DNA of 23,467 nt, from NCBI GenBank assembly GCA_045617225.1, contig JAZLIC010000149.1, positions 1 to 23,467 on the forward strand. The letters are read 5' to 3'. The translations under genes were made by a program, and so were the position numbers. The notes under the pieces were generated by a model. That model saw only the letters and a list, made by a program, of their open reading frames with translations, was not told the DNA's origin and made no database searches. This stretch comes from JAZLIC01 sp045617225. GTDB taxonomy: Bacteria; Bacillota; Clostridia; Monoglobales; Monoglobaceae. Below are positions 1 through 9,140 of the stretch, piece by piece. Within the stretch, counting starts at the first letter, position 1; each line of letters begins with the position of its first letter.

Positions 1-236
1 CCTGCATTATTAACCAAGACATCAACTCCGCCGATAATATCAAACATCTTTTTTACATCTTCGGACTTTGAAATATCCGCATATACCAAGGTGCAACCGA
101 TTTCTCTCTCCAACTCCTCTGCCTTATCCTTTGATGAAAAATAGTTTACAAAAACCTTATATCCCTCACGGGCAAAAACCCGTGCCGCCGCACTTCCTAT
201 TCCGCCGGCACCGCCTGTTATTAAAACCGATTTCAT
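1..236 (-). CDS. SDR-family NAD(P)-dependent oxidoreductase (N-terminal part)
   Basis: The reverse strand reads from an ATG at 236 and stays open to the window edge, so about 78 residues of the N-terminus are visible and the 3' end is missing. Residues 7-13 (TGGAGGI) match the Rossmann dinucleotide-binding motif TGxxxGxG of classical short-chain dehydrogenases. The last codons give VLVNNA, the NNAG strand that follows beta-4 in the same family. The catalytic Ser-Tyr-Lys triad lies outside the window, so substrate and subfamily (for example FabG-like versus sugar or alcohol dehydrogenase) cannot be told. A ribosome binding site AGAGGTG sits about 6 nt before the ATG. The gene is divergent from addA and has its own probable promoter at 259-287. 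Confidence 0.85.
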   Translation of the reverse strand, partial: MKSVLITGGAGGIGSAAARVFAREGYKVFVNYFSSKDKAEELEREIGCTLVYADISKSEDVKKMFDIIGGVDVLVNNA

Positions 237-258
237 ACTTATCACCTCTTGAAACATA

Positions 259-287
259 ATAATATCATACCGCCCCTCAAAAAGCAA
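259..287 (-). promoter_or_regulatory. Probable sigma-A promoter of the SDR gene
   Basis: On the minus strand TTGCTT (287-282) is followed after exactly 17 nt by TATTAT (264-259). The predicted start of transcription would lie about 15-20 nt before the ATG at 236. This is sequence resemblance only; the -35 box matches the consensus at four of six positions. Confidence 0.5.
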
Positions 288-352
288 GGCAGAAAAGCAA
301 AACAGGTGACAATTAAGTCGCTCCTGCTTAACGCTTAAAACTTATTCTCTGC

Positions 353-381
353 TTGCCTTTTATTCTGTATTGTGGTAAAAT
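353..381 (+). promoter_or_regulatory. Probable sigma-A promoter of addA
   Basis: TTGCCT (353-358), a 17-nt spacer, then TAAAAT (376-381). The -10 box covers the first codons of the longest possible addA reading frame (GTG at 372), which argues that translation begins downstream, at TTG 405. Confidence 0.55.
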
Positions 382-390
382 GTTTTAAAC

Positions 391-398
391 AGGGGGTG
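391..398 (+). promoter_or_regulatory. Ribosome binding site that fixes the addA start
   Basis: AGGGGGTG lies 6 nt before an in-frame TTG at 405. No comparable site precedes the GTG at 372, and that upstream start would sit inside the promoter. AddA proteins typically begin just before the W-T-x-x-Q helicase Q-motif, which here starts at residue 3 of the TTG-initiated protein. Confidence 0.65.
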
Positions 399-404
399 TG
401 TAAA

Positions 405-3400
405 TTGGAATGGACACCTGAACAATCCGCCGCTATTGAAAAAAACGGCAAAAACATTTTGGTTGCCGCCGCCGCAGGGAGCGGAAAGACGGCAGTTTTG
501 GTTGAACGCATTATACAAAAGATTATAAATCAAGGGCTGTCGGTAGACCGCCTTTTGGTGCTGACTTTTACAGAGGCCGCCGCAAAGGAGATGAAACGCA
601 AAATCTCCGCCGCAATCGACAGTGCATACAGAAGTGCAATTCTTGATGGAAATGATATTTTGGCAGAGCATCTGCGTGAACAGAGCCTTAAAATAGGCTC
701 TGCCAATATTTCCACCGTTCACGCATTCTGCAACGAAGTTATCCGCAGTAATATCCACCTGACATCTCTGCCTGCCGACTTTAAGATTTCGGAGGATACG
801 GAGAATGCCATTTTGAGAAAAGATGCACTAAACACTTCTCTTGAACAATACTACGCACATATTGACACACGACCGGGCTTTAAAAAGCTTGTTTTCGGCT
901 ATGGCGGACTTAAAAACGACGAAAAACTGAGAGATACCATTCTTAATCTGCACGATTTTGTGCGGAGCTTATCCGAACCTGAAAAATGGCTTAAAAATGC
1001 AGTTTCCTCTTATAAAGCCGTTGCCGAGAGCAAATCCTTTTCGGGCAGTGTATGGGAAGAATGGTATATGGAAAAATATAAAAAGGCAAAGGCAGATATA
1101 CAAGGCGCATTTAATGAACAAAAACGCATATTAGACCGTCTGTTGACCGAGCACGACCATATCCCCGATTATGCTTCCGCAGTAGATAAAGATACAGAGA
1201 ACTTCAACAGTATTTTCAATAATGAAATATCCGCACCGAGCGAAGTCATCTTAGCAGTAAATGAGTTCTCCTTTGAGTCATGCAAAGGTATACAAAAAGA
1301 CCCGTATCAGGTGGAAGCAAAAATGATTAGCGGTCTTAAAAACGGAATAAAAGCAACATTTAAAGAGCTTTGCAAGTTTAAATTTGATTCTGCCGAAGCA
1401 GAAAAGTTTGCCATTCTTTATCCTGTGGCTAAGGCGCTTAAAAACCTTGTGCGCCTGACTGACAGATACCATAAGAACTTAAAGAGAGAGCGTTCTCTTT
1501 TGGATTTCAGCGATTTGGAGCACGAGTGCTTAAAGCTTCTTAAAAACAAGAGCGAAGTTCTAAATAAACTCAATAAGCGTTATGCGGAAATTTTTATTGA
1601 CGAATATCAGGACACCAACGATATTCAGGATAAAATATTTGAGCTTATAGCAGGCGACAGCGAAAATCGCTTTATGGTAGGCGACATAAAGCAGAGCATT
1701 TACGGATTTCGTAACGCTTCGCCACGCCTCTTTGCCGAGAAGTACGAAACCTATGCCGAGGGAGATTTGGGCGAGAGAATTTGCCTTAACAAAAACTTCC
1801 GAAGCAGAGAAGAAGTCATAAAGACCGTAAACCATATCTTTGAGTCGATAATGCACAAAGAAGTAGGCGACATCGACTATAACGATGACGAAGCATTAAA
1901 GCTTGGCACCGACTACCCTGCGGGCAAGGATGCCGAGTTCGCCACCGAACTGATGGTAACATATACCGACTTTGATGCGGGAATAGACCCAAAAGAAGCG
2001 GAAAGCTTGGTGGTTGCAAAACGTATCTTTGAAATGGTAGAAGGTAAGGAAGTGACTGTCTTTGACAAGGATACAGGCACTATGCGCCCCATTGAGTACA
2101 GGGATATTGTAATTCTTCTGCGCAGTCCAAAGGGACGTGCACCTATGTTTGAACGGGCGCTCGGCGAGCTTAATATACCTGCTTTTACCGATGTGGGGCG
2201 TACATACTTAGACTCTGTTGAAGTTTTAACGGTAATGAGCTTTCTGCAAATTATTGATAATCCGCTGCAAGATATTCCGCTCCTTGCGGTCTTGCGTTCG
2301 CCCATCTTCGCATTTTCTGCGGAGGAGCTTGCAAAAATCCGCAGCGAGTTCAAAGAAGAATATTTCTACAATTCTGTTGTGCGTGCCGCCGAAAGCGACC
2401 CACACGCAAAGGAATTTATTGACGCTTTGGAGGAGCTTAGAAATTGCAGTGAATATATGGAGATTGACGAGCTTGTATGGAAGATTTGCACCGAGTATAA
2501 CTACTTTGCTTTGGCAGGGGCAATGAAAAACGGAAGTTTAAGACAGGCAAATCTTAAACTTTTGTTCGAGCGTGCAGGCGACTTCCGCAAAAGCACGCTT
2601 AGCGGACTCTTCCAATTTATGCTCTACATTGATACCCTTCGTGCGGAAAAGAAAGACCTTGCACCTGCAAACGAATATGGTGACGGTGACAATGTTGTAA
2701 GGATACTTTCAATTCACTCCTCCAAGGGCCTTGAATATCCTGTCGTTTTCCTTGCAGGCACCTCGGGCAGATTTAATACAGATGATATAAACAAGCATAT
2801 TATATGGCACGAAAAAACGGGATTAGGCATTTACTATGTGGATACGGATAAAAATATCCTCTATCCATGCTTGTCACATACCATTGTTGCAGACGATAAA
2901 ACCCACGATTTAATCGCAGAGGAAATGCGTCTTTTGTATGTAGCATTGACACGTGCAAAGGAAAAGCTTGTTATTTCCGCAACCTTAAAACAAGGCGACA
3001 AAAAATGGACTAACGCCGATTACAAAAAGGGTAGGGGTATCACCGACTCTTTTGTATCGTCCTGCCGTTGTTACAGAGATTGGTTGCTCCCTGTACTCTT
3101 AACACACAAAGGCGCAACAAAACTTCGAGAGCTTGGCGATATTTCGGCAATACCCTTATCGGACGCAGACTATCCCCTTAACATCTCTGTCTTTAACAGT
3201 GATGCGTACCTTGATATTTATCGGCTGAAAAAGGACGAAGCTATCGCTCCGTCAACTATACAAGCCGCCGAAGATATGACGGACAGGCTCTCTTATACAT
3301 ATCCGTACCTAAAACTAACGGAAATACCTGTCAAAATGTCGGTTACGGAAATGAAACGGCGTATATACCAAGAAGGTGACACCACGCCTGCATTCCTGCC

Positions 3401-3968
3401 TGCGATTGAGGATAAAAAGCTTTCCGAGATTGCGGACATAAGCGGAGCGGACAGAGGTACCGTTACCCACTATATTTTGCAGCATATTGATTTAAAAAGC
3501 GCAGACAGCACGTCCGATATAGAAAGACAGATAGACGATATGACAGAGAGAAAAATCATCACCAAAGAACAGGCGGCGGCAGTGGACACAGACTCTGTAT
3601 GGCGTTTCTTGGAAAGCCCCCTCGGCAGAAGACTTAAAGCGGCACCATATATAAAGAGAGAGTTTGACTTCTATATGGAAGTGCCTGCAAAGATGTTGTT
3701 TGAAGGCTTAAACGATGCCGATGCCGAGGAAAAAATACTTGCGCAAGGTATTGCGGACTGTATATTCAGCGATGAAGAGGGTACTGTACTCTTAGACTAC
3801 AAAACAGATAAGTTATGCGGCAAAGACCCGAAGGAATACGCAAAACGCTACTACGGACAAATTGAGCTTTACACCAAGGGTATAAATGCCATTTTAGAGG
3901 ACAGACAGATTACCGAAAGCTATCTTTATTTCTTAGATGAAGGCGTTTCGGTTTTAAAGGAGGTATAG
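405..3968 (+). CDS. addA: ATP-dependent helicase/nuclease subunit A (AddA)
   Basis: This is the UvrD/SF1A helicase plus RecB-type nuclease subunit of AddAB, which resects double-strand breaks to load RecA. The protein from TTG 405 is 1187 aa, within the usual AddA range of about 1,200. Visible motifs in order: WTPEQ Q-motif at 3-7; Walker A AGSGKT at 24-29; STVHAFC (Ia/Ib) at 103-109; Walker B IDEYQDT near 398; GDIKQSIYGFR (motif III) near 425; SIHSSKGLEYP (motif V) near 768; LLYVALTRAKE (motif VI) near 842; and the C-terminal nuclease signature LDYKTD near 1130, followed by a Y-x-x-Q-I-x-x-Y block. All catalytic residues appear intact. The gene is followed 3 nt later by the glycolipid synthase, whose ribosome binding site lies inside the addA end. 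The partner addB, usually directly upstream, is not in this window; a divergent SDR gene occupies that place. Confidence 0.95.
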   Translation: MEWTPEQSAAIEKNGKNILVAAAAGSGKTAVLVERIIQKIINQGLSVDRLLVLTFTEAAAKEMKRKISAAIDSAYRSAILDGNDILAEHLREQSLKIGSANISTVHAFCNEVIRSNIHLTSLPADFKISEDTENAILRKDALNTSLEQYYAHIDTRPGFKKLVFGYGGLKNDEKLRDTILNLHDFVRSLSEPEKWLKNAVSSYKAVAESKSFSGSVWEEWYMEKYKKAKADIQGAFNEQKRILDRLLTEHDHIPDYASAVDKDTENFNSIFNNEISAPSEVILAVNEFSFESCKGIQKDPYQVEAKMISGLKNGIKATFKELCKFKFDSAEAEKFAILYPVAKALKNLVRLTDRYHKNLKRERSLLDFSDLEHECLKLLKNKSEVLNKLNKRYAEIFIDEYQDTNDIQDKIFELIAGDSENRFMVGDIKQSIYGFRNASPRLFAEKYETYAEGDLGERICLNKNFRSREEVIKTVNHIFESIMHKEVGDIDYNDDEALKLGTDYPAGKDAEFATELMVTYTDFDAGIDPKEAESLVVAKRIFEMVEGKEVTVFDKDTGTMRPIEYRDIVILLRSPKGRAPMFERALGELNIPAFTDVGRTYLDSVEVLTVMSFLQIIDNPLQDIPLLAVLRSPIFAFSAEELAKIRSEFKEEYFYNSVVRAAESDPHAKEFIDALEELRNCSEYMEIDELVWKICTEYNYFALAGAMKNGSLRQANLKLLFERAGDFRKSTLSGLFQFMLYIDTLRAEKKDLAPANEYGDGDNVVRILSIHSSKGLEYPVVFLAGTSGRFNTDDINKHIIWHEKTGLGIYYVDTDKNILYPCLSHTIVADDKTHDLIAEEMRLLYVALTRAKEKLVISATLKQGDKKWTNADYKKGRGITDSFVSSCRCYRDWLLPVLLTHKGATKLRELGDISAIPLSDADYPLNISVFNSDAYLDIYRLKKDEAIAPSTIQAAEDMTDRLSYTYPYLKLTEIPVKMSVTEMKRRIYQEGDTTPAFLPAIEDKKLSEIADISGADRGTVTHYILQHIDLKSADSTSDIERQIDDMTERKIITKEQAAAVDTDSVWRFLESPLGRRLKAAPYIKREFDFYMEVPAKMLFEGLNDADAEEKILAQGIADCIFSDEEGTVLLDYKTDKLCGKDPKEYAKRYYGQIELYTKGINAILEDRQITESYLYFLDEGVSVLKEV

Positions 3969-3971
3969 GAT

Positions 3972-5078
3972 ATGAAGGCTTTAATCCTGTCAATTACCGC
4001 AGGGCAAGGGCATAACCAAGCCGCCAAAGTAATGAGCGATTATTTAAACGATACAGGGGTAGAATGTTCATTTATGGATGTCTATGAGTATATAAATCCC
4101 GTTTTGTCCGAATCCGTATCACTTCTCTATCTTATGTCAACTAAAACGCTCCCCAAGGTGTATGGGGGCGTGTATCGTATGTGCGAAAAAAGAGATGCGG
4201 AAAACAGCCTGCACCTTTTAAGCAAAATTACAAATCCTGTTTTGGCGGCACGGCTTACAAGATATCTTAAAGAGAAAGACCCTGACGTAATAATCTGTAC
4301 CCATATTTTTGCCGCACTTCTTATGACTTATATCTCTAAAAAGAGGAAGTTTAAAGCAAAAACAATTGGTGTTGTGACTGATTTTACGATACATCCGTAT
4401 TGGGAGGACTCTGACCTTGACTACTATATTATTCCAAACGAGCTTCTTACCATTCAAGGGGTAAAGAAGGGGCTGGCAAAGGAAAAATTTTTACCCTTTG
4501 GCATACCCATCAACCCAAAATTTGCCGAAAAGCATAACCGTGACGACGTCTGCCGTGAACTTCAAATCCCAAACAAACGCACGGTGCTTATTATGAGCGG
4601 AAGTATGGGCTTTGGCAATATTTTAAACGAGATATGCGCCCTTGACAGACTTGATATCCCATTCCAGATAATCTCTGTTTGCGGAAACAATAAGAAGATA
4701 AAAGCTCGGATTGATAACACACCGTTTACCAAAAGCGTGTATAACTTCGGATATGCCGATAATGTAGATAAGCTTATGGATATTTCCGACTGTATAATCA
4801 CCAAGCCGGGCGGACTTACCACAAGCGAGGCTCTGGCAAAGGGACTTCCTATGCTTATGTCAAACCCGATTCCGGGGCAGGAGGACAGGAATGTAGAGTT
4901 TTTGTTAAATGCAGGTGCGGCAATAAAGATAAGTTCCACCTATCCAATAGACGAAGCAGTGTATCACTTCTTTTCCGACGAGAACAGACAACGCCTTCTG
5001 AAAGAGGCTTGCCGCTCCTTAGGCAAACCTGACTCAACAGAGGATTTGGCAAAGTTTATTAAAGGGTTGGATTTATAA
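3972..5078 (+). CDS. Processive diacylglycerol glycosyltransferase (UgtP/MGDG synthase family, GT28)
   Basis: The 368-aa protein has the two-domain GT-B layout of the MurG/MGDG-synthase family. The N-terminal acceptor-binding domain begins with the glycine-rich loop TAGQGHN (9-15) and contains HPYW (141-144). The C-terminal nucleotide-sugar domain holds MSGSMG (208-213), KPGGLTTSEAL (278-288) and PGQE (301-304). Family members transfer glucose or galactose from a UDP-sugar to diacylglycerol on the inner face of the membrane, supplying glycolipids and lipoteichoic acid anchors. The choice of sugar cannot be read from the sequence. The ATG at 3972 has AAAGGAGG (3956-3963) 8 nt upstream, within the end of addA, so the two genes are probably co-transcribed. 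No clear hairpin terminator follows; the next promoter starts 24 nt after the stop. Confidence 0.88.
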   Translation: MKALILSITAGQGHNQAAKVMSDYLNDTGVECSFMDVYEYINPVLSESVSLLYLMSTKTLPKVYGGVYRMCEKRDAENSLHLLSKITNPVLAARLTRYLKEKDPDVIICTHIFAALLMTYISKKRKFKAKTIGVVTDFTIHPYWEDSDLDYYIIPNELLTIQGVKKGLAKEKFLPFGIPINPKFAEKHNRDDVCRELQIPNKRTVLIMSGSMGFGNILNEICALDRLDIPFQIISVCGNNKKIKARIDNTPFTKSVYNFGYADNVDKLMDISDCIITKPGGLTTSEALAKGLPMLMSNPIPGQEDRNVEFLLNAGAAIKISSTYPIDEAVYHFFSDENRQRLLKEACRSLGKPDSTEDLAKFIKGLDL

Positions 5079-5101
5079 TGCAAAAATTTTTGAAAAAAAT
5101 A

Positions 5102-5130
5102 TTGCAAAATGTGAAAAAATAAGGTATAAT
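5102..5130 (+). promoter_or_regulatory. Strong sigma-A promoter of the PEPCK gene
   Basis: TTGCAA (5102-5107), a 17-nt spacer, then the perfect -10 box TATAAT (5125-5130). The start of transcription would fall near 5137, leaving a leader of about 46 nt before the ATG at 5183. No attenuator or riboswitch fold was seen in that short leader. Confidence 0.75.
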
Positions 5131-5182
5131 ATTTATTTAATGGCGTTAAAAACTATTTCTATATAAATAAGGAGGAAAAAAC

Positions 5183-6949
5183 ATGACACAAAACAAGAAA
5201 GTTTTAACATGGCTTGATGAAATGACTGCTATGTGTCAGCCTGACAATATCGTTTGGATTGACGGCAGCGACGCACAGCTTGAAGAACTCCGTGCAGAGA
5301 GTGTTGCAACCGGCGAAATGATTAAGCTCAACCAGGAAAAGCTTCCGGGTTGTTACTATCACAGAACCGCAGAAAACGATGTTGCACGTGTAGAGGACAG
5401 AACCTTTATCTGCACACCAACCGAAGAAGAAGCAGGTCCTATCAACAATTGGATGGCTCCCGATGAGATGTATGCAAAGCTTAAAGCTCTTTATACAGGC
5501 TCTATGAAGGGCAGAACAATGTATGTTATCCCGTTCTCAATGGGTCCTGTCGGCTCACCGTTTTCAAAGATTGGTATTGAGCTTACCGACAGTATTTATG
5601 TTGTTCTTAATATGGCTATTATGACCCGTGTCGGCAATGCGGTTTTAGATGCATTGGGCGATGACGGTGACTTTACAAAGTGCCTGCACGCTAAAAAAGA
5701 TGTTGACCCTGAGGAAAGATATATTGTTCAGTTCCCACAGGATAACACAATTATGAGTGTAAACTCCGCTTACGGCGGTAATGTACTTTTGGGTAAAAAG
5801 TGCTTTGCTCTCAGAATTGCATCTTACCTCGGCAAGCAGGAAGGCTGGATGGCAGAGCATATGCTTATCTTAGGCCTTGAAAATCCACAGGGTGAGGTTA
5901 AATATATCGCAGCCGCTTTCCCAAGTGCTTGCGGTAAAACAAACCTTGCAATGCTTATTCCGCCGGAATATCTCCGCAAGAAGGGTTACAAAATCTGGAC
6001 TGTCGGCGATGATATTGCTTGGCTCAGAATTGGCAAAGACGGTCGTCTTTACGCCGTTAACCCGGAAGCAGGTTTCTTTGGTGTAGCTCCCGGCACAAGC
6101 GAAAAGACAAACTTCAACGCTTTGGAATCTACAAAGAAGAATACTATCTTCACAAATGTTGCAATCAACAATGACGATATGACAGTTTGGTGGGAAGGCC
6201 TTGACAAGAACCCGCCCGAGAACTGCACAGAGTGGACAGGTAAGCAGGTAAACGGAAAAACATTTGACGGAAAGCTTGCTCATCCGAATTCAAGATTTAC
6301 TGCACCGGCTATCAACTGCCCTTGCATTTCACCTGAATTTGAAAATCCTGACGGTGTTCCGATTTCCGCTATTATCTTCGGCGGCCGCCGTGAAAAGGCA
6401 GCTCCGCTTGTATATCAGGCAAGAGATTGGGAACACGGCGTATTTGTAGGTGCTACGATGGCATCTGAAACAACTGCCGCCGCCGCAGGTGCTGTTGGCG
6501 TTGTAAGACGTGACCCGATGGCTATGAAGCCTTTTGTCGGCTATAATATGGCTGACTACTTCGGTCATTGGATTGAAATGGGCAAAAAGATGGATGCCGA
6601 CAAGGCTCCGAAGATTTTCCACGTAAATTGGTTCAGAAAGGACGACGAGGGCAACTTCCTCTGGCCCGGATTTGGTGACAATATGCGTGTTCTTCTTTGG
6701 ATTTTAAGTCGTTGTGAAGGTAAAGCCGATGCTGTTGACAGTCCTATCGGTATGCTTCCTGTTGATGGCGCTATTGACACAACTGATTTAGACGTTTCCG
6801 CTGAGCAGCTTAAAGAGCTTCTTACCGTTGATAACAAGGTATGGCTTGATGATGTTGCAAACCAGAAAGAGTATTTTGCTCAGTTTGGCGACAGACTTCC
6901 GAAGGAAATCAAAAAGCAACTTGAAATTTTGGAAAATAATCTTAAATAA
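5183..6949 (+). CDS. pckG: Phosphoenolpyruvate carboxykinase (GTP)
   Basis: This cytosolic enzyme interconverts oxaloacetate plus GTP and phosphoenolpyruvate plus CO2 plus GDP. In anaerobic Clostridia it may run in either the gluconeogenic or the carboxylating direction. The 588-aa length fits the GTP-dependent class (about 600 aa) and not the shorter ATP class. Key signatures: the P-loop PSACGKTNLAM at 247-257 with the reactive cysteine of this class; the kinase-2/metal motif VGDDIAW at 274-280; NPEAGFFGVAPG shortly after; and FGGRR in the nucleotide-binding half. ATG 5183 follows AAGGAGG (5169-5175) by 7 nt. The gene stands alone between its own promoter and a terminator. Confidence 0.96.
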   Translation: MTQNKKVLTWLDEMTAMCQPDNIVWIDGSDAQLEELRAESVATGEMIKLNQEKLPGCYYHRTAENDVARVEDRTFICTPTEEEAGPINNWMAPDEMYAKLKALYTGSMKGRTMYVIPFSMGPVGSPFSKIGIELTDSIYVVLNMAIMTRVGNAVLDALGDDGDFTKCLHAKKDVDPEERYIVQFPQDNTIMSVNSAYGGNVLLGKKCFALRIASYLGKQEGWMAEHMLILGLENPQGEVKYIAAAFPSACGKTNLAMLIPPEYLRKKGYKIWTVGDDIAWLRIGKDGRLYAVNPEAGFFGVAPGTSEKTNFNALESTKKNTIFTNVAINNDDMTVWWEGLDKNPPENCTEWTGKQVNGKTFDGKLAHPNSRFTAPAINCPCISPEFENPDGVPISAIIFGGRREKAAPLVYQARDWEHGVFVGATMASETTAAAAGAVGVVRRDPMAMKPFVGYNMADYFGHWIEMGKKMDADKAPKIFHVNWFRKDDEGNFLWPGFGDNMRVLLWILSRCEGKADAVDSPIGMLPVDGAIDTTDLDVSAEQLKELLTVDNKVWLDDVANQKEYFAQFGDRLPKEIKKQLEILENNLK

Positions 6950-6955
6950 TTCTTT

Positions 6956-6986
6956 AAAACCGGATGATTTTTTCGTCCGGTTTTTT
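6956..6986 (+). terminator. Rho-independent terminator of pckG
   Basis: The arms ACCGGATG (6959-6966) and CGTCCGGT (6974-6981) pair with one G-U, around the loop ATTTTTT. The AAAA before and the T-run 6981-6986 after extend the stem and provide the U tract. It begins 7 nt after the pckG stop. Confidence 0.88.
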
Positions 6987-7033
6987 GTGAGTTTATACAC
7001 AAATTCAGTCCTCAAAATTTGGTAATTGTTTCG

Positions 7034-7062
7034 TTGACAACAGTCGAATTTTAGGGTATATT
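7034..7062 (+). promoter_or_regulatory. Consensus sigma-A promoter of the uracil permease-upp operon
   Basis: A perfect -35 TTGACA (7034-7039), a 17-nt spacer, and TATATT (7057-7062). The predicted leader is only about 40 nt, too short for the PyrR-type attenuators found before many pyrimidine genes. If the operon is regulated by pyrimidines, the site is not obvious here. Confidence 0.8.
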
Positions 7063-7108
7063 GTATGGTAAAAAATAATATAAATATATTTAAGGAGATG
7101 TGTTTTGT

Positions 7109-8449
7109 ATGAATTTAATTTACGGAGTAAACGACAAGCCGAAGTTTGGACAACTTCTCATTTTTGCGTTCCAGCAGTTACTTGCTATTTTGGCGGCTAC
7201 CATTGCGGTGCCGACAATCATAGGTAACGGAATGTCACAGTCTGCCGCACTTTTCGGTGCCGGCGTAGGTACAATAATTTATCTTTTGTTCACAAAATTT
7301 AAAAGCCCTGTATTCCTTGGCTCATCATTTGCATTTTTAGGCTCAATGTTTGCAGCTTTTGCAGGCGCCGTTTCTGCCGAAGCAGGTCACGCAGGTATCA
7401 TCATCGGTGCCGCATTTGCAGGTCTTGTATATGTTGTAATCGCAATCATAGTTAAGTTTGTAGGCGTTAAGTGGATTGAAAAGCTTATGCCGCCGGTTGT
7501 TATCGGCCCTACCGTTGCAATCATCGGTCTTTCCCTTTCGGGCAACGCTATCGGCGATATGCTTAAATTTGCAGAGTTTGATGCCGCAAACGCAGTATAT
7601 GCTATGAGTGCCAAAGGCTGGATTGGTTTTATCTGCGCTCTTGTTACTCTCTTTGTAGTAATCCTTTGTTCCGTTTACGGCAAGAAGATGACAAAGCTTA
7701 TCCCATTTATCATAGGTATACTTTCAGGCTATGCAGTTGCCGCAATATTCACCGTAATCGGCATAAAAACAGGCAACGAAACATTTAAGATTATTGACTT
7801 TTCACTCTTTAACAATATGCAGTGGTATCCTGACTTTACATTTATGAAAGCCGCAAAGGGCATTAAAGAAATCGACGGAAAATATCTTGCAACAATTGCA
7901 GTTGCATACATACCTGTTGCATTCGTTGTATTCGCAGAACATATTGCCGACCATAAGAACCTTTCATCAATTATTGATAAAGACCTTCTTAAAGAGCCGG
8001 GACTTCACAGAACACTTTTGGGTGACGGCGTTGGCTCAATCGCAGGTGCAATCTTCGGCGGCTGCCCGAATACAACATACGGTGAGTCGGTAGGTTGTGT
8101 TGCTATCACAGGTAACGCTTCTGTAATTACAATCCTTACAACTGCAATTATGGCAATAGTAATCTCATTCTTCGGTCCGTTTGTAACCTTCCTTGCTACC
8201 ATTCCTTCTTGTGTAATGGGCGGCGTTTGCTTAACCCTTTACGGTTTCATTGCAGTAAGCGGTCTTAAAATGGTTCAGAATGTTGACTTAAACGATAACC
8301 GCAATCTGTTCGTTGTATCCGCAATCTTAATTGCAGGTATCGGCGGTATGGCACTTAAAATCGGTCAGGTTACACTTACCGAGATTGCTTGCTCACTCAT
8401 CTTAGGTATCATTGTAAACCTTGTTGTTTCAAAAAAATCGGCAAAATAA
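7109..8449 (+). CDS. Uracil permease, NCS2 (UraA/PyrP) family
   Basis: This integral membrane nucleobase transporter (446 aa) is built almost wholly of hydrophobic segments, in line with the 14-helix NCS2 fold. Near the N-terminus is the family-typical stretch NDKPKFGQLLIFAFQQLLA. The conserved substrate-binding glutamate lies in VVFAEHIADH (about residue 277). The second NCS2 signature, GCPNTTYGESVG, follows at about 318-329. ATG 7109 is preferred over the in-frame GTG at 7100, because the ribosome binding site AAGGAG (7092-7097) lies only 2 nt before that GTG and 11 nt before the ATG. The next gene, upp, begins 15 nt after the stop, which supports uracil as the substrate over xanthine. Together they import and salvage uracil. 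Confidence 0.92.
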   Translation: MNLIYGVNDKPKFGQLLIFAFQQLLAILAATIAVPTIIGNGMSQSAALFGAGVGTIIYLLFTKFKSPVFLGSSFAFLGSMFAAFAGAVSAEAGHAGIIIGAAFAGLVYVVIAIIVKFVGVKWIEKLMPPVVIGPTVAIIGLSLSGNAIGDMLKFAEFDAANAVYAMSAKGWIGFICALVTLFVVILCSVYGKKMTKLIPFIIGILSGYAVAAIFTVIGIKTGNETFKIIDFSLFNNMQWYPDFTFMKAAKGIKEIDGKYLATIAVAYIPVAFVVFAEHIADHKNLSSIIDKDLLKEPGLHRTLLGDGVGSIAGAIFGGCPNTTYGESVGCVAITGNASVITILTTAIMAIVISFFGPFVTFLATIPSCVMGGVCLTLYGFIAVSGLKMVQNVDLNDNRNLFVVSAILIAGIGGMALKIGQVTLTEIACSLILGIIVNLVVSKKSAK

Positions 8450-8463
8450 TAAAGGAGACAGAA

Positions 8464-9093
8464 ATGGATAACGTAACTATATTTAATCATCCGCTCATTC
8501 AGCATAAGACAACACTTCTTCGCAAAAAGACCACTACAAATAAAGAGTTTAGAGAATCTGTTGAAGAAATAACAATGCTTATGTGCTATGAAGCACTCCG
8601 GGATTTACCTCTTAAAGAGGTTGAAATCGAAACACCTATACAAAAAACCGTGCAAAAGGTAATCGCAGGTGAGCAAATTGCCATTGTGCCGATACTCAGA
8701 GCAGGTCTTGGTATGGTAGGCGGAATGTTAAACCTTGTACCTACCGCAAAGGTTGGACATATTGGTATGTATAGGGACAAGCACACTATGCAGCCCCACG
8801 AATACTACTGCAAGCTACCGCCGGACATTGATAAGCGTATCATTATCGTTGTTGACCCAATGCTTGCAACAGGCGGTTCTGCAATAGATGCCATCACTCA
8901 GATAAAATCTTACGGCGGCAAACAAATTAAGTTCCTTTGCCTTATTGCCGCACCTGAGGGGATTGAGGCACTTACAAAAGCACATCCTGATGTGCAGATA
9001 TACTGCGCAAATGTTGACGAAGGCCTGAATGACCATTGTTATATCGTTCCGGGTCTTGGCGACGCAGGTGACCGAATTTTCGGCACATTATAA
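8464..9093 (+). CDS. upp: Uracil phosphoribosyltransferase
   Basis: The 209-aa protein converts uracil plus PRPP to UMP in the cytosol. It carries ILRAGLGMVGG near 77-87, the PRPP-binding motif VVDPMLATGGSA at 129-140, and the C-terminal uracil-binding sequence PGLGDAGDRIFGT. Length and end match the bacterial Upp family exactly. ATG 8464 is chosen because AAGGAG (8452-8457) sits 6 nt upstream and the family begins with this N-terminus. The longer in-frame extension lies within the permease gene. It is the second gene of the permease operon and ends before a strong terminator. Confidence 0.96.
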   Translation: MDNVTIFNHPLIQHKTTLLRKKTTTNKEFRESVEEITMLMCYEALRDLPLKEVEIETPIQKTVQKVIAGEQIAIVPILRAGLGMVGGMLNLVPTAKVGHIGMYRDKHTMQPHEYYCKLPPDIDKRIIIVVDPMLATGGSAIDAITQIKSYGGKQIKFLCLIAAPEGIEALTKAHPDVQIYCANVDEGLNDHCYIVPGLGDAGDRIFGTL

Positions 9094-9106
9094 TATGTAT
9101 AAAAAA

Positions 9107-9138
9107 CTGCCTCACTTTTTAGTGAGGCAGCTTTTTTT
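9107..9138 (+). terminator. Rho-independent terminator of the permease-upp operon
   Basis: A perfect 10-bp stem, CTGCCTCACT (9107-9116) with AGTGAGGCAG (9121-9130), closes a TTTT loop and is followed by seven T (9132-9138). Six A precede the stem (9101-9106), so the minus strand also ends in a T-run. It may therefore act in both directions and also stop transcripts coming through the histidine kinase gene. Confidence 0.93.
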
Positions 9139-9140
9139 GC

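Noticed and set aside
372..404. Longer addA start at GTG 372.
   Set aside because: The codons overlap the -10 box, no ribosome binding site precedes them, and the TTG at 405 has a good one.
7063..7108. A PyrR-type attenuator before the uracil permease.
   Set aside because: The leader after the promoter is about 40 nt and shows no terminator/antiterminator pair.
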